DNA of 64,000 bases. Origin: an uncultured Eubacteriales bacterium. Its GTDB lineage: Bacteria > Bacillota > Clostridia > Peptostreptococcales > Anaerovoracaceae. The position numbers were made by a program, and so were the translations under genes. The stretch is from positions 1-64,000 of the forward strand of contig CACYYD010000003.1 in the NCBI GenBank assembly GCA_902778585.1. Direction: 5' to 3'. Shown here piece after piece: positions 24,463 to 33,204 of this stretch (its first letter is position 1; each line of letters opens with the position of its first letter). The notes beneath the pieces were generated by a model. It was not told the DNA's origin, ran no database searches, and was given only the letters and a program-made list of their open reading frames with translations.

Positions 24463-25818
24463 ATGGATAATAAAAGTAAAGAAAACAGAATAGACCTTCT
24501 TAACGGCAGCATATCGAGCGCCCTCTTCTGGCTCTCGCTCCCGATAATGGGATCGCAGTTTGTCCAGATGGCGTACAACCTCTTTGACACGATGTGGGTC
24601 GGACAGATAGGAAACCAGGCTGTGACCGCGGTGGGTGCCGCGGGTTCTTTCATGTGGATCGGCCAGGGCATCGCCATGATCCCGCAGGTAGGCGGACAGG
24701 TAATGACCGGTCAGTCCATCGGCGAAGGCAGCCTTGAAAAAGCACGGCGCTACGCCAGGGAGACCGTGCAGCTCATGCTCTTTCTGATGCTGGCATATTC
24801 GCTTGCCTGCATAGTATTCAGATACCCTCTGATAGAGTTCTTCAAGCTTCATGACAAAGCCACTGCGGCCGCAGCGGCATCCTATCTCGCGATAGTCTCC
24901 CTCGGTCACCCTCTAATGGGATACAACTACGCGATGCAGGGCCTTCTTACGGCTGCCGGTGACAGCAAAACGTCCTTCAAATATAACGCGGTCGGCATGG
25001 TCATCAATATTGTGCTCGATCCGCTGCTCATATTCGGCATCGGCCCCTTCCCTGTGATGGGCGTCAACGGAGCAGCTATCGCGACAATATTCTCGCAGGC
25101 CGTCACCAGCGTCCTGTTCGCGCGCTTCATGATGAAAGACAGCTACCTCTTCGGAGACTTCGGCCTCCTCGACAGGCCCGAGTCGAAAGAGATCCTTCAT
25201 ATAGTAAAACTCGGCGCGCCTCCGGCGATATTCAATATAGGATATGCCTCCGTAAATATGCTCATATCCAGGATCATCGTTACTTTCGGTGATGCAGCGA
25301 TCGCGATACAGAAGATAGGCGGACAGATCGAGTCGCTCACATGGATGACGGGTGAAGGATTCTCATACTCGATGAGCGCCATCACGTCGCAGAACTACGG
25401 CGCGGGTAATTACAAAAGAGTCAGAAAAGGATTCCTGACAGGCGCAGCGATGATGACTGTATTCGGGATTCTCGTCACTGCCCTTCTCGTCCTGGGTGCA
25501 TCCCCGATATTCGGGCTCTTCATACGCGAGCCTGAGATCATAGCGGGAGGAGCAGGATATCTCAGGATAGTAGGTCTGTCGCAGCTCTTTATGTGCTACG
25601 AACTCGCAACGACTGGCGCCTTCAACGGCCTCGGCCAGACAAAACTCCCTGCCGCGCTCGGCCTTATACTGACAGTCGCCAGGATCCCGCTCTGCTACGC
25701 TCTTATGCCTGTCATGGGCATAAACGGAGTATGGTGGGCGATCTCCGGGACCAGCATACTGAAAGGCATCATCCTGAACATCCTCTTCCTTATAAGAGTC
25801 AGAAAACTTGAAAAATAA
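24463..25818 (+). CDS. MATE family multidrug/toxin efflux transporter
   Basis: 451 aa, with twelve predicted membrane helices in two pseudo-symmetric halves. The family N-terminus LFWLSLPIMGSQFVQMAYNLFDTMWVGQIG is present in order, as are GQGIAMIPQVGGQ and the second-half SAITSQNYGAG. It exports cationic compounds against Na+ or H+. It is a single gene, divergent from guaB, with a strong terminator just after it. Shine-Dalgarno is weak (GGCGG). Substrate unknown. Confidence 0.9.
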   Translation: MDNKSKENRIDLLNGSISSALFWLSLPIMGSQFVQMAYNLFDTMWVGQIGNQAVTAVGAAGSFMWIGQGIAMIPQVGGQVMTGQSIGEGSLEKARRYARETVQLMLFLMLAYSLACIVFRYPLIEFFKLHDKATAAAAASYLAIVSLGHPLMGYNYAMQGLLTAAGDSKTSFKYNAVGMVINIVLDPLLIFGIGPFPVMGVNGAAIATIFSQAVTSVLFARFMMKDSYLFGDFGLLDRPESKEILHIVKLGAPPAIFNIGYASVNMLISRIIVTFGDAAIAIQKIGGQIESLTWMTGEGFSYSMSAITSQNYGAGNYKRVRKGFLTGAAMMTVFGILVTALLVLGASPIFGLFIREPEIIAGGAGYLRIVGLSQLFMCYELATTGAFNGLGQTKLPAALGLILTVARIPLCYALMPVMGINGVWWAISGTSILKGIILNILFLIRVRKLEK

Positions 25819-25831
25819 AACGTATACGAAA

Positions 25832-25863
25832 AAGGCACCCTGCTGAGGGTGCCTCATTTTATT
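25832..25863. terminator. Bidirectional terminator between MATE gene and dctP
   Basis: The perfect 8-bp arms GGCACCCT (25834-25841) and AGGGTGCC (25846-25853) with loop GCTG are followed by a T-rich run on the plus strand and by TTTTT on the minus strand. It serves both convergent genes. Confidence 0.9.
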
Positions 25864-25873
25864 TGCCTGATGA

Positions 25874-26911
25874 TCAGTCGCGGTATTTATTGATGCATTC
25901 GATATATGTTCCGTAGATGTCAGGATCCACCTTGCTCCTGATGCTTTCGCGCACTCCGGAGCTTGCCTCTACTACTGCATCATAGGTTTCCTCATCTATC
26001 TTCAGGATCTCAGTGCCGCTGTCCTCGATGGTCTTTACCCTGTCAGCGATCCTGTCGTCTGAAGCCTTGCGGGCATACTCAGTCGCTGCCTCCGCGGCCT
26101 CTTTCATGATCTTCTGATCCTCTGCCGGCATGTCCCTGAAGAACTCGTCATTCATGATCAGTGTTATCAGGTGCGGCAGATGGTTGGTCTCGACCACGTA
26201 GTCCTGCTGCTCATAGAGCCTGTTGGACACGATGACCTCGTACGGGTTCTCCTGCGCGTCGATGGTGTGCTGCTGGAGCCCGATGTACACCTCAGCAAAG
26301 CTCATAGGTGTAGGGTTTGCGCCTATCGCCTTCCAGAACGCCAGATGGAACGGATTCTCCATGGTACGTATCTTCTGGCCTTTGAAGTCCTTTATCGATC
26401 TGACCGGCTTGTTTGTGCTCATGACGCGGAAGCCCTGATCCGCTATGCCGAGCAGCTGATAGCCGCCCTTTTCATAGACGCCGCTGACCAGCGAGCTGAA
26501 GTCCGGGTCGTCCAGCACTTCCCTGCACTCTTCAAGGTTCTCGAAGGCGCAAGGTACGTCGAAGACCGCGAGGTCAGGCATGAATGTCACCTGCGGAGCC
26601 GTGTTCTGCACAACAAACGGTATGTCGCCGTCTTTGCAGGACTCGAGGAGCTCACGGTCGCCGCCCAGTGTCGAGTTTGCGTAGACCTGGATCTTTATGC
26701 GTCCTTCGCTCAGCCTGTTGACCTCTTCCGCAAACTTCTCGGCGTACATCTGAGTTACTGTGTCCTCAGGGCTGGCTGTTGCCAGAGGATAGGCGTATCT
26801 CTGCTCTCCGTCATCCTTGCCGCAGGCTGTCATTGCTAAGACAGTAATGATCATGCACGCGCATATCACGGCAAGGCGGATGCATGTATGTAACGAATTT
26901 TTGTTATCCAT
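25874..26911 (-). CDS. dctP: TRAP transporter substrate-binding lipoprotein (DctP type)
   Basis: 345 aa. A signal peptide with lipobox LAMTAC (Cys near 30), then the DctP fold: GGDRELLESCKDG, the conserved Arg region FRVMSTNKPVRSIKDFKGQKIRTMENP (binding the substrate carboxylate) and QQHTIDAQENP. It delivers an organic acid to DctQM. It is the last gene of the dctQ-dctM-dctP run. Proximity to aroD/aroE suggests shikimate or quinate as ligand, which is inference. Confidence 0.9.
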   Translation of the reverse strand: MDNKNSLHTCIRLAVICACMIITVLAMTACGKDDGEQRYAYPLATASPEDTVTQMYAEKFAEEVNRLSEGRIKIQVYANSTLGGDRELLESCKDGDIPFVVQNTAPQVTFMPDLAVFDVPCAFENLEECREVLDDPDFSSLVSGVYEKGGYQLLGIADQGFRVMSTNKPVRSIKDFKGQKIRTMENPFHLAFWKAIGANPTPMSFAEVYIGLQQHTIDAQENPYEVIVSNRLYEQQDYVVETNHLPHLITLIMNDEFFRDMPAEDQKIMKEAAEAATEYARKASDDRIADRVKTIEDSGTEILKIDEETYDAVVEASSGVRESIRSKVDPDIYGTYIECINKYRD

Positions 26912-26924
26912 GACACACCTCCTC

Positions 26925-28214
26925 CTAGATCAGCGCCAGCGAGAACGCCGGGATGAATGTGAACAGCAGGAGCGCGACAAGGAAGAGCCCTATCATAGGC
27001 ATCGCCTTCTTCGCGATCTCCATGACCGGCACATCGGTAAGCGCACTGGCGACAAAGAGGTTCACTCCTATCGGCGGGGTCACAAATCCGATAGCCAGGT
27101 TGACTACCATGATCACACCGAACTGTATAGGGTCCATACCAATGCCCTGCGCTATAGGCAGGAGTATCGGCGTCAGGATCAGGATCGCAGGCGTGGTATC
27201 CATGACCATTCCCACTATCAGCAGGAATACATTGATAACCAGCAGTATAACGACCTTGCTCGAGAAGTTGCCGAGTATGAACGAACTTACCGTCTGAGGC
27301 ACCTGCATGAGAGTCAGTACTCTCGAGAACGCCGTCGATGCGGCAAGTATGAAGAGTATCGGTGTAAAGGTCTTGATGGCCTCAACAAGTATCCCCCACA
27401 GATCGCTGATTTTGATCTCCCTGTATATGAACAGGCTGACGATCAGAGCATAGAATACCGATATTACGGCTGCCTCCGTAGGCGATGTGATGCCCGAATA
27501 AATGCATCCGAGAACGATGACCGGGCTGAGTATTGCCCAGAAGCTCTCTTTGAATACCTTTCCGAATCCCTTTTCGTGAAGCTTTCCTATCTCGGCTTCG
27601 ATCTTCATCTTGTCTTCGCCGTGTATTTTGCAGTGATAGACCGCGTAGCCCATAAGAAGGGCTGCGATGACAAGGCCAGGTATGATGCCCGCCAGGAAAA
27701 GATCGCTGACCGAAGCGCCGGAGGCCATGCCGTACATGATGAACGGAATGCTCGGCGGTATTATGACGCCGAGTCCGCCGGCGACCGCTACGACAGACGT
27801 CGAGAATGTTTTGTCGTAGCCCAGCCCGATCAGGATCGGGATGGTCATGCTGCCTACGGCAGCAACGGTCGCCGGAGCTGATCCGGAGATCGCGCCGTAG
27901 AACAGGCACGTAACTATTACAGCGCACGGCATTCCGGCTGTGAATCTGCCGAAAAAGTATGCGAATATATCGAATATCTTGCGCGATATCCCGCCTTTCG
28001 CCATGATAATGCCCGAAAGAACAAACATCGGGACAGCCAGAAGCGGAAAGCTGTCGAGTCCGCCGAACATCGCCCTTATGAGATACTTGGCTCCCACGGT
28101 AAACGACGGATCGAATATATGAGGCAGCACGGCGGTTATTCCGAGCGTGATGCCCACCGGGATCGCTATTATCAGAAATATTACGAACAGTATGAACAAT
28201 AATCCTACCGGCAT
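26925..28214 (-). CDS. dctM: TRAP transporter large permease (DctM)
   Basis: 429 aa, with about twelve TMs. DctM hallmarks: SFPLLAVPMFVLSGIIM, GAISGSAPATVAAVGSMTIP and GFVTPPIGVNLFV. It couples Na+ influx to solute uptake together with DctQ and DctP. 13 nt separate it from dctP and 2 nt from dctQ. Confidence 0.93.
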   Translation of the reverse strand: MPVGLLFILFVIFLIIAIPVGITLGITAVLPHIFDPSFTVGAKYLIRAMFGGLDSFPLLAVPMFVLSGIIMAKGGISRKIFDIFAYFFGRFTAGMPCAVIVTCLFYGAISGSAPATVAAVGSMTIPILIGLGYDKTFSTSVVAVAGGLGVIIPPSIPFIMYGMASGASVSDLFLAGIIPGLVIAALLMGYAVYHCKIHGEDKMKIEAEIGKLHEKGFGKVFKESFWAILSPVIVLGCIYSGITSPTEAAVISVFYALIVSLFIYREIKISDLWGILVEAIKTFTPILFILAASTAFSRVLTLMQVPQTVSSFILGNFSSKVVILLVINVFLLIVGMVMDTTPAILILTPILLPIAQGIGMDPIQFGVIMVVNLAIGFVTPPIGVNLFVASALTDVPVMEIAKKAMPMIGLFLVALLLFTFIPAFSLALI

Positions 28215-28216
28215 AG

Positions 28217-28792
28217 CTACTCCTTTCCGCCATCAGCCGAAGACACCGGCTGACCGGCTTTTACGAATGACTCAGGAGTATTGCGTTCAGGATGAGCCGG
28301 GTCATATACAGGCTTTCCGAGCGAGACTTTGAGCTCGATGATCCATCTCTGTATGATCCTGAATGCTACCAGTATGAATGAGACGAAAGGTGCAGCCTGT
28401 ACCAGGTACATCGGTATACCGAGTGCCGGGCTCACCTGCCCGCTCTCAACAGCCGACATCATGTACGAATACGCGAACGGTATCATATAGAAAAAGAATG
28501 CCAGCTCTATCGTATGATTTACCAGCTTGATGACAGCCTTGGTCCGTCTCGAGAACCTTGCCACGAACTGTTCTATCTTGATCGAGATGCATCTCTTGCT
28601 GCAGTAGCTTACGCTCAGAAAACCTGCCCATATGAACATGTATCTCGTAAGCTCCTCAGTCCACGACAGCGATGCTCTCAAAACAAACCGCGAAAAGACC
28701 TGCAGACCCATTATCAGCACCATTGCGAGCAGAAGAAGGGTCAGCAGGAATTCTTCCAGATTGTGATCAAGCCATTTTAATGCTTTTGTCAT
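28217..28792 (-). CDS. dctQ: TRAP transporter small permease (DctQ)
   Basis: 191 aa with four TMs. The DctQ pattern is visible: FSRFVLRASLSWTEELTRYMFIWAGFLS, then SKRCISIKIEQF. It has a longer than usual hydrophilic C-terminal tail (about 160-191). It is the first gene of the TRAP run, after a hairpin that may regulate read-through from aroD. Confidence 0.9.
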   Translation of the reverse strand: MTKALKWLDHNLEEFLLTLLLLAMVLIMGLQVFSRFVLRASLSWTEELTRYMFIWAGFLSVSYCSKRCISIKIEQFVARFSRRTKAVIKLVNHTIELAFFFYMIPFAYSYMMSAVESGQVSPALGIPMYLVQAAPFVSFILVAFRIIQRWIIELKVSLGKPVYDPAHPERNTPESFVKAGQPVSSADGGKE

Positions 28793-28814
28793 GGCTCATT
28801 ACCTTTCCTGTAAA

Positions 28815-28856
28815 CAAGCCCCGCTCCCGGAAGGATATATATTACGGGAACGGGGC
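28815..28856 (-). terminator. Hairpin between aroD and dctQ (terminator or attenuator)
   Basis: The 12-nt arms (28818-28829 and 28845-28856, one mismatch) are GC-rich, with a 15-nt AT-rich loop. The minus-strand tail TTGTTT is weak. It could stop most aroE-MFS-aroD transcripts while allowing partial expression of dctQMP. Confidence 0.6.
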
Positions 28857-28868
28857 ATAAACTGTTAC

Positions 28869-29630
28869 CTACAGTGCTCCGTGAAGAAGTGTGAGCACCT
28901 GCTTGAGGTCTTCAACTCCCATCTGTCCCGGAGCCGATGCCTTCGCGGCAGCGCCGAATGTAAGAGCGGAGCCGAATACTTCGCCGGCAAGACGGCTGAT
29001 AACGCCTGTCCCTGCCATTGACATTGTGATGATAGGTCTGTCGGCATGCTCATTTGCCATCTCCTCTGTAGCGGCAAGCAGCGTGAGAACATCCTTCTTG
29101 TTCTGAGGCATTACCGCGATCTTAGGGATGTCTGCGCCGAGCTCCTGCATCTTGCAGAGACGGCCTACGATATCGTCCTTCTCAGGAGTCTTGAAGAAGT
29201 CGTGGTTGGAAGCTACGACCTTGACGCCTGCAGCGTGTGCTCCCTCGATGATCTTCTTAACGATCTCATCGCCTGTGAAGACTTCAACGTCTACCATGTC
29301 GATAAGTCCGGTCTGGGCAGCCTTGATGTTGATGTCTGCATAGACCTCATCCTCGATAGCCTTCTCTCCGCCCTCTTTCGAAGTACGGAATGTCATGAGT
29401 ATAGGCATGTCGCCGAGGATCTCGCGGAGGCCCTTCATAACATCCTCGAGAGCTGCGAAGTCGAATACGTTTTCAAACCAGTCGATACGCCATTCAACTA
29501 CGTCTGCAGGAAGCTTTGTGATAGCTTTTGCTTCTTCAAGAATGGCCTCTTTTGTTACGCCTACGATAGGAACGCAGATCTTAGGCATTCCTTCGCCGAT
29601 TACTGTATTTCTGGCTTTAACTGTGTTCAT
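28869..29630 (-). CDS. aroD: Type I 3-dehydroquinate dehydratase
   Basis: 253 aa from ATG at 29630 (AAAGGAA upstream; the longer frame to 29678 lacks a ribosome binding site). Type I Schiff-base enzyme: DVVEWRIDWF, VVASNHDF (catalytic His), KIAVMPQNK (catalytic Lys) and ISMAGTGVISR. It interconverts 3-dehydroquinate and 3-dehydroshikimate. In this setting, with transporters and a regulator, a catabolic role is likely rather than only aromatic biosynthesis. Confidence 0.93.
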   Translation of the reverse strand: MNTVKARNTVIGEGMPKICVPIVGVTKEAILEEAKAITKLPADVVEWRIDWFENVFDFAALEDVMKGLREILGDMPILMTFRTSKEGGEKAIEDEVYADINIKAAQTGLIDMVDVEVFTGDEIVKKIIEGAHAAGVKVVASNHDFFKTPEKDDIVGRLCKMQELGADIPKIAVMPQNKKDVLTLLAATEEMANEHADRPIITMSMAGTGVISRLAGEVFGSALTFGAAAKASAPGQMGVEDLKQVLTLLHGAL

Positions 29631-29707
29631 AGTTTTATTCCTTTCAGTTATAAGTTCAGGTGATGCTGCCGCATGCATGCACGCGGCAGCGCTGTATTCC
29701 TTGATTA

Positions 29708-30928
29708 TTATGCGTCGGCTTCTGCAGTCTCGAGCATCTTTGCGTAGTTCTTGTTTACGAAGAGTCCGAGCAGTACGCCGATAGCTGTCAGTACGATGTT
29801 CATTGTCATTACTCCGGACGGAGTCATCTGAGCAGCTGCTGTCAGGATGGTGTAGTTGCAGAGTGACGATGCGATCATTACGAGAGCCGTAACTGTTCCC
29901 TTGATCTTAGGGAAGAGCATGTTGCATACGGATGTAGCGATCTGCAGAAGTCCGCCTGCTCCTGCCCAGCCGATGAGGAATGCGCCGATCTTGCACATGC
30001 CCTGCGAAGGTACCATGAGTACAGCTACCAGTGTTACGAGGCAAATCACAGGGTAGATAAGGATGAACCTTACGTCCTTGATCTTTCTTGTCAGGAATGC
30101 AGTTACGATCAGTGCGAGGAATGTTCCTACCGAATAGAATGTCTGCATGATAGTCGGGTCTGCCCAGCCTACAACGTCCTTAGCATAGTTCTGTGCGCAG
30201 TTGAGCCAGAGCTGGAATGTACCTGTGCATGTGAATCCGATGAGGATCAGTGCGATAGAGCCTGCAGAGAATTTTGTGTGCTTGATGCTCTGAAGAAGTC
30301 CTTCCTTCTTTTCTGCGCCTTTGCTCTTGTCTGAATCAGGCAGCGGGAAGAATATGATAAGCGCCATAAGTACGAGGTAGCAGATACCGCAGATGTAGAA
30401 CAGTCTGTTGTACGAAGTTGCTCCTGCAGCTGTTGTGGCAACTGTTACTCCGAGGAAGAACGGGAGCAGCATCTGTGATACAGCGATAGCGAACTTGATT
30501 CCCATTGTTGCAACGCCAGGAGCTCTGTCGATGATCTCAGCAACGGCAGGATAGATTCCTGTGTCGAGGAAGGAGTTTGCGATACCACCTACGATAGCGC
30601 AGATGTATGCGATCCTGTAGCCTGCTCCGCCGCCGGCATTGAATGCCATAGCGAGTCCGATCAGGTAAACAGCATATGAGAATCCGCCGATAACTACTGA
30701 TACGCGGCGTCCGAGCTTGTCGGAAAGCGGGCCTGCGAACGGAAGAGCGATAAGTCTTCCGAGACCGAGTGCTGCTGAGATAGCTGTGATAGCCATTACT
30801 TCAACGTTCCAGCTGCCTGCCAGAGCTTCCTTGATAACAGCCTGGCCGAGGATGGAGCATCCGACACCGTGCAGGAAGTAGTTGAGGTAAAGCACGATGA
30901 CACTTGGTAAATATTTCTTGTTAGTCAT
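29708..30928 (-). CDS. MFS transporter, probable shikimate/quinate importer
   Basis: 406 aa, with twelve TMs. The MFS motif A-like loop is GPLSDKLGRRVSVV. The N-terminal half has NYFLHGVGCSILGQAVIKEAL. It is encoded between aroE and aroD in one co-oriented run, so uptake of shikimate, quinate or a related hydroxylated cyclohexane acid is the simplest reading. Start ATG lies after GAAAGG. Confidence 0.85.
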   Translation of the reverse strand: MTNKKYLPSVIVLYLNYFLHGVGCSILGQAVIKEALAGSWNVEVMAITAISAALGLGRLIALPFAGPLSDKLGRRVSVVIGGFSYAVYLIGLAMAFNAGGGAGYRIAYICAIVGGIANSFLDTGIYPAVAEIIDRAPGVATMGIKFAIAVSQMLLPFFLGVTVATTAAGATSYNRLFYICGICYLVLMALIIFFPLPDSDKSKGAEKKEGLLQSIKHTKFSAGSIALILIGFTCTGTFQLWLNCAQNYAKDVVGWADPTIMQTFYSVGTFLALIVTAFLTRKIKDVRFILIYPVICLVTLVAVLMVPSQGMCKIGAFLIGWAGAGGLLQIATSVCNMLFPKIKGTVTALVMIASSLCNYTILTAAAQMTPSGVMTMNIVLTAIGVLLGLFVNKNYAKMLETAEADA

Positions 30929-30985
30929 GATTTTGAACCTTTCAATTTATATATTTCGGGATAGTTTTACTTTATGTATCCGGAA

Positions 30986-31864
30986 CTAGTCGTCGTAAGA
31001 GATTCCGAGGACTTCCTTCATGTGCTCGATAGGCATTTCCTTGCCCGTCCACAGCTTGAAGCCTGCAGCGCCCTGGAAGAGCATCATTCCAAGACCGTTC
31101 ATTGTCTTGCAGCCGACTTCCTTTGCCATCTTTCTCATCTTTGTGAGGAGTGTTCCGTAAGGAACGTCCACAACGATGAGTTCAGGTCTGAAGAAGCTCT
31201 TGTCAGGAACTACCGAAACGTCTTCGAGCGGCTTCATGCCGGCTCCTGTAGCGTTTACGAAGAGGTAGCTGTCTGCCATCTCAGCGCGGAGAGCCTCAGT
31301 GTCTGCGAGGTCAAACATCTTTGCCTTGCACTGTGTGTTCTCGTTGATCTTCTTTACTGTCTCTTCGCCTACTTCATAGAACTTGTCCCTGATGTTGAAG
31401 ATGGAGATCTCTGCAACTCCGTCAAGAGCAGCCTGGATCTCGATAGCTGTAGCAGCACCGCCGGCTCCTACGATAGTCATCTTCTTTCCGATAGGATCGA
31501 TGTCGTTGTCCTTCATAGCAGCCATGAATCCGATACCGTCTGTGATGTATCCCTTCAGATGGCCGTTGTCATTTACGATAGTGTTTACTGCGCCGCAGAG
31601 CTCAGCGGCAGGATCAAGCTCGTCGAGGTACTGTCCGACGAGTGTCTTGTTAGGCATCGATACGTTGGAACCTCTCATCTTGAGTGTTCTGATAGCCTTT
31701 ACTGCATCTTCGATCTCGTCAGCACCTACTTCAAATGCGAGATAAGCGTAGTCAGCGCCTACTTCCGCGAAAGCTTCATTCTGCATAGCAGGCGAGCTTG
31801 AGTGACGGATCGGATAAGCCATAAGTCCGATAAGCTCAGTGTGTCCTGTGATTCTTTCAGCCAT
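30986..31864 (-). CDS. aroE: Shikimate/quinate 5-dehydrogenase
   Basis: 292 aa. Substrate-binding RHSSSP and VSMPNK (catalytic Lys), NTIV, YITDGIGF (catalytic Asp) and the NAD(P) loop VGAGGAA are all visible, as is the C-terminal NGLGMMLFQGA. It oxidises or reduces the 3-position of shikimate/quinate. It leads the aroE-MFS-aroD run, divergent from the LysR gene. Whether it prefers quinate with NAD+ or shikimate with NADP+ cannot be read directly. Confidence 0.92.
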   Translation of the reverse strand: MAERITGHTELIGLMAYPIRHSSSPAMQNEAFAEVGADYAYLAFEVGADEIEDAVKAIRTLKMRGSNVSMPNKTLVGQYLDELDPAAELCGAVNTIVNDNGHLKGYITDGIGFMAAMKDNDIDPIGKKMTIVGAGGAATAIEIQAALDGVAEISIFNIRDKFYEVGEETVKKINENTQCKAKMFDLADTEALRAEMADSYLFVNATGAGMKPLEDVSVVPDKSFFRPELIVVDVPYGTLLTKMRKMAKEVGCKTMNGLGMMLFQGAAGFKLWTGKEMPIEHMKEVLGISYDD

Positions 31865-32026
31865 TTTTCTCTCTCCTTTTTATGGATCCCGGCGGTCTCC
31901 CCCGCCGGATCAGTTAAGTATCATTCTATGGTTTTGCCACAAACCCGAAGACAACTTTGTTAAATCAATAACTATTTGATGTCTATATTTTACGCTCGAT
32001 CTCTGATAGGGTCTAATACCATATAA

Positions 32027-32056
32027 TAAAAAAACCGATAGCCTCAGGCTATCGGT
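32027..32056 (-). terminator. Strong terminator oriented into the aroE leader
   Basis: The perfect 10-bp arms ACCGATAGCC (32034-32043) and GGCTATCGGT (32047-32056) are followed on the minus strand by seven Ts (32027-32033). It lies between divergent aroE and lysR, where no minus-strand gene should end, just after the gene-tail-like sequence at 32079-32135. Confidence 0.8.
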
Positions 32057-32078
32057 AGCAGCTTTAAATATGATATAG

Positions 32079-32135
32079 TTACTCAGCAGGCTTTCCTGTC
32101 TTCAAAGGCTCAGCATCAACGGAGGGATTTGCCCA
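32079..32135 (-). pseudogene. Possible vestigial 3' end of a lost gene
   Basis: On the minus strand a short open frame reads SWANPSVDAEPLKTGKPAE and stops with TAA, 23 nt before a perfect terminator. Composition and position are those of a normal gene end, but the frame is closed a few codons upstream, inside the start of lysR. It could be the tail of a gene whose body was deleted or replaced by lysR. It might also be chance. Confidence 0.35.
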
Positions 32136-33043
32136 TGACACTCAATCAGCTCAGATATTTCCAGGCGGTAGCCAGGCTGCAGAACTTTCGCGCCGCAGCC
32201 GAGCAGCTTTACATCTCCCAGCCTTCCCTTTCAAGGTCCATCGATTCCCTTGAGCAGGAACTCGGTGTGGTGCTGTTCGAAAAGGCCGGCAGAGGCATCG
32301 CCCTGACAGGAAGCGGCAGGCTTCTTCTCGAGTACGCTAACAGGATAATAGAAGAATGCGATATAGCCGTATATAAGATGAAGGAACTTTCTGCGTCCGG
32401 CGGAAGGATAGACATCGGTTATGTATTCCCTCTTGCCAATTACTATATCCCTCACAAGGTGCGATCCTTTCTCGACATACCGGGAAATGAGCATGTCACG
32501 TTCGGATTCACTCAAAACAGGACTTCATCGATAATAAGGGATATAAAGAATGGCAAACTCGATGTCGGGTTCTGCGCTTATTCCGAAAATGAGGAGGAAC
32601 TCGAATTCGTGCCGATACTCAAACAGGAGATGGTTATCATAACATCTCTTGAGCATCCTCTGGCTGACAAAGATGAGCTTTCGATAAACGAACTTACCAA
32701 TTATCCCGTCATAGGCTATGACAGGATATCCGGTCTCGGAGGTTATACCAACAGGCTGTACAAGAACCTCGGCATAAAACCTGAGATCCTCTGCGAGTGC
32801 TCAGATGAAAACTCCATCCAGGCCCTGGTCAGGGAGCAATTCGGGATCGCACTCGTGGCAAAGGTCGACATCCTCAACGATAAGTATCTGAAGATACACC
32901 GCGTTTCAGATGCAGAGCTTATCCACTACGTCAATATGGTCTGGCTGAAGCACCACTACCTCATGCCTGCTACGGAGCGCTTCATAGATTTCATGATCAG
33001 CGGATCCGATCTTGATTCAAGTACGCTTAAAACATTGATCTGA
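32135..33043 (+). CDS. LysR-family transcriptional regulator
   Basis: 302 aa from ATG at 32135 (GGAGGG upstream). The N-terminal winged HTH is typical: TLNQLRYFQAVARLQNFRAAAEQLYISQPSLSRSI, given here as family evidence in order. A two-lobed effector domain follows (about 90-295). It is divergent from aroE and upstream of the flavoenzyme gene, so it likely senses shikimate, quinate or a product and controls both sides. Confidence 0.92.
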   Translation: MTLNQLRYFQAVARLQNFRAAAEQLYISQPSLSRSIDSLEQELGVVLFEKAGRGIALTGSGRLLLEYANRIIEECDIAVYKMKELSASGGRIDIGYVFPLANYYIPHKVRSFLDIPGNEHVTFGFTQNRTSSIIRDIKNGKLDVGFCAYSENEEELEFVPILKQEMVIITSLEHPLADKDELSINELTNYPVIGYDRISGLGGYTNRLYKNLGIKPEILCECSDENSIQALVREQFGIALVAKVDILNDKYLKIHRVSDAELIHYVNMVWLKHHYLMPATERFIDFMISGSDLDSSTLKTLI

Positions 33044-33091
33044 TACATACGTATCAGTTTCGCTTAATTGATACATTCAGGCTATCAATTA
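33040..33091. promoter_or_regulatory. Two inverted repeats, candidate LysR operator
   Basis: CTGATAC-4-GTATCAG (33040-33057) and TAATTGATA-9-TATCAATTA (33065-33091) lie between lysR and the flavoenzyme gene. The half-site TTGAT/ATCAA recurs in the aroE upstream region (ATCAA-7-TTGAT near 31964-31980). Shared half-sites on both sides fit one regulator. Confidence 0.4.
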
Positions 33092-33128
33092 CGGGCAAGA
33101 AAGATATTTTTCTTTTGCCCGTTTTTTA
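33091..33128 (+). terminator. Terminator of lysR
   Basis: The arms ACGGGCAA (33091-33098) and TTGCCCGT (33115-33122) are followed by six Ts. The hairpin lies about 80 nt upstream of the flavoenzyme start, so it could also attenuate that gene. Confidence 0.8.
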
Positions 33129-33204
33129 TTTAACATATAAGTGCCACATAAAAGAAGACGACCGAATCCATTATTCGCAGATACTCTCAGGGAGGAAATA
33201 TATT

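Noticed and set aside
26817..27881. 354-codon plus-strand ORF opposite dctM
   Set aside because: Antisense of a membrane protein gene, giving an Arg/Tyr/Asp-rich shadow; no ribosome binding site.
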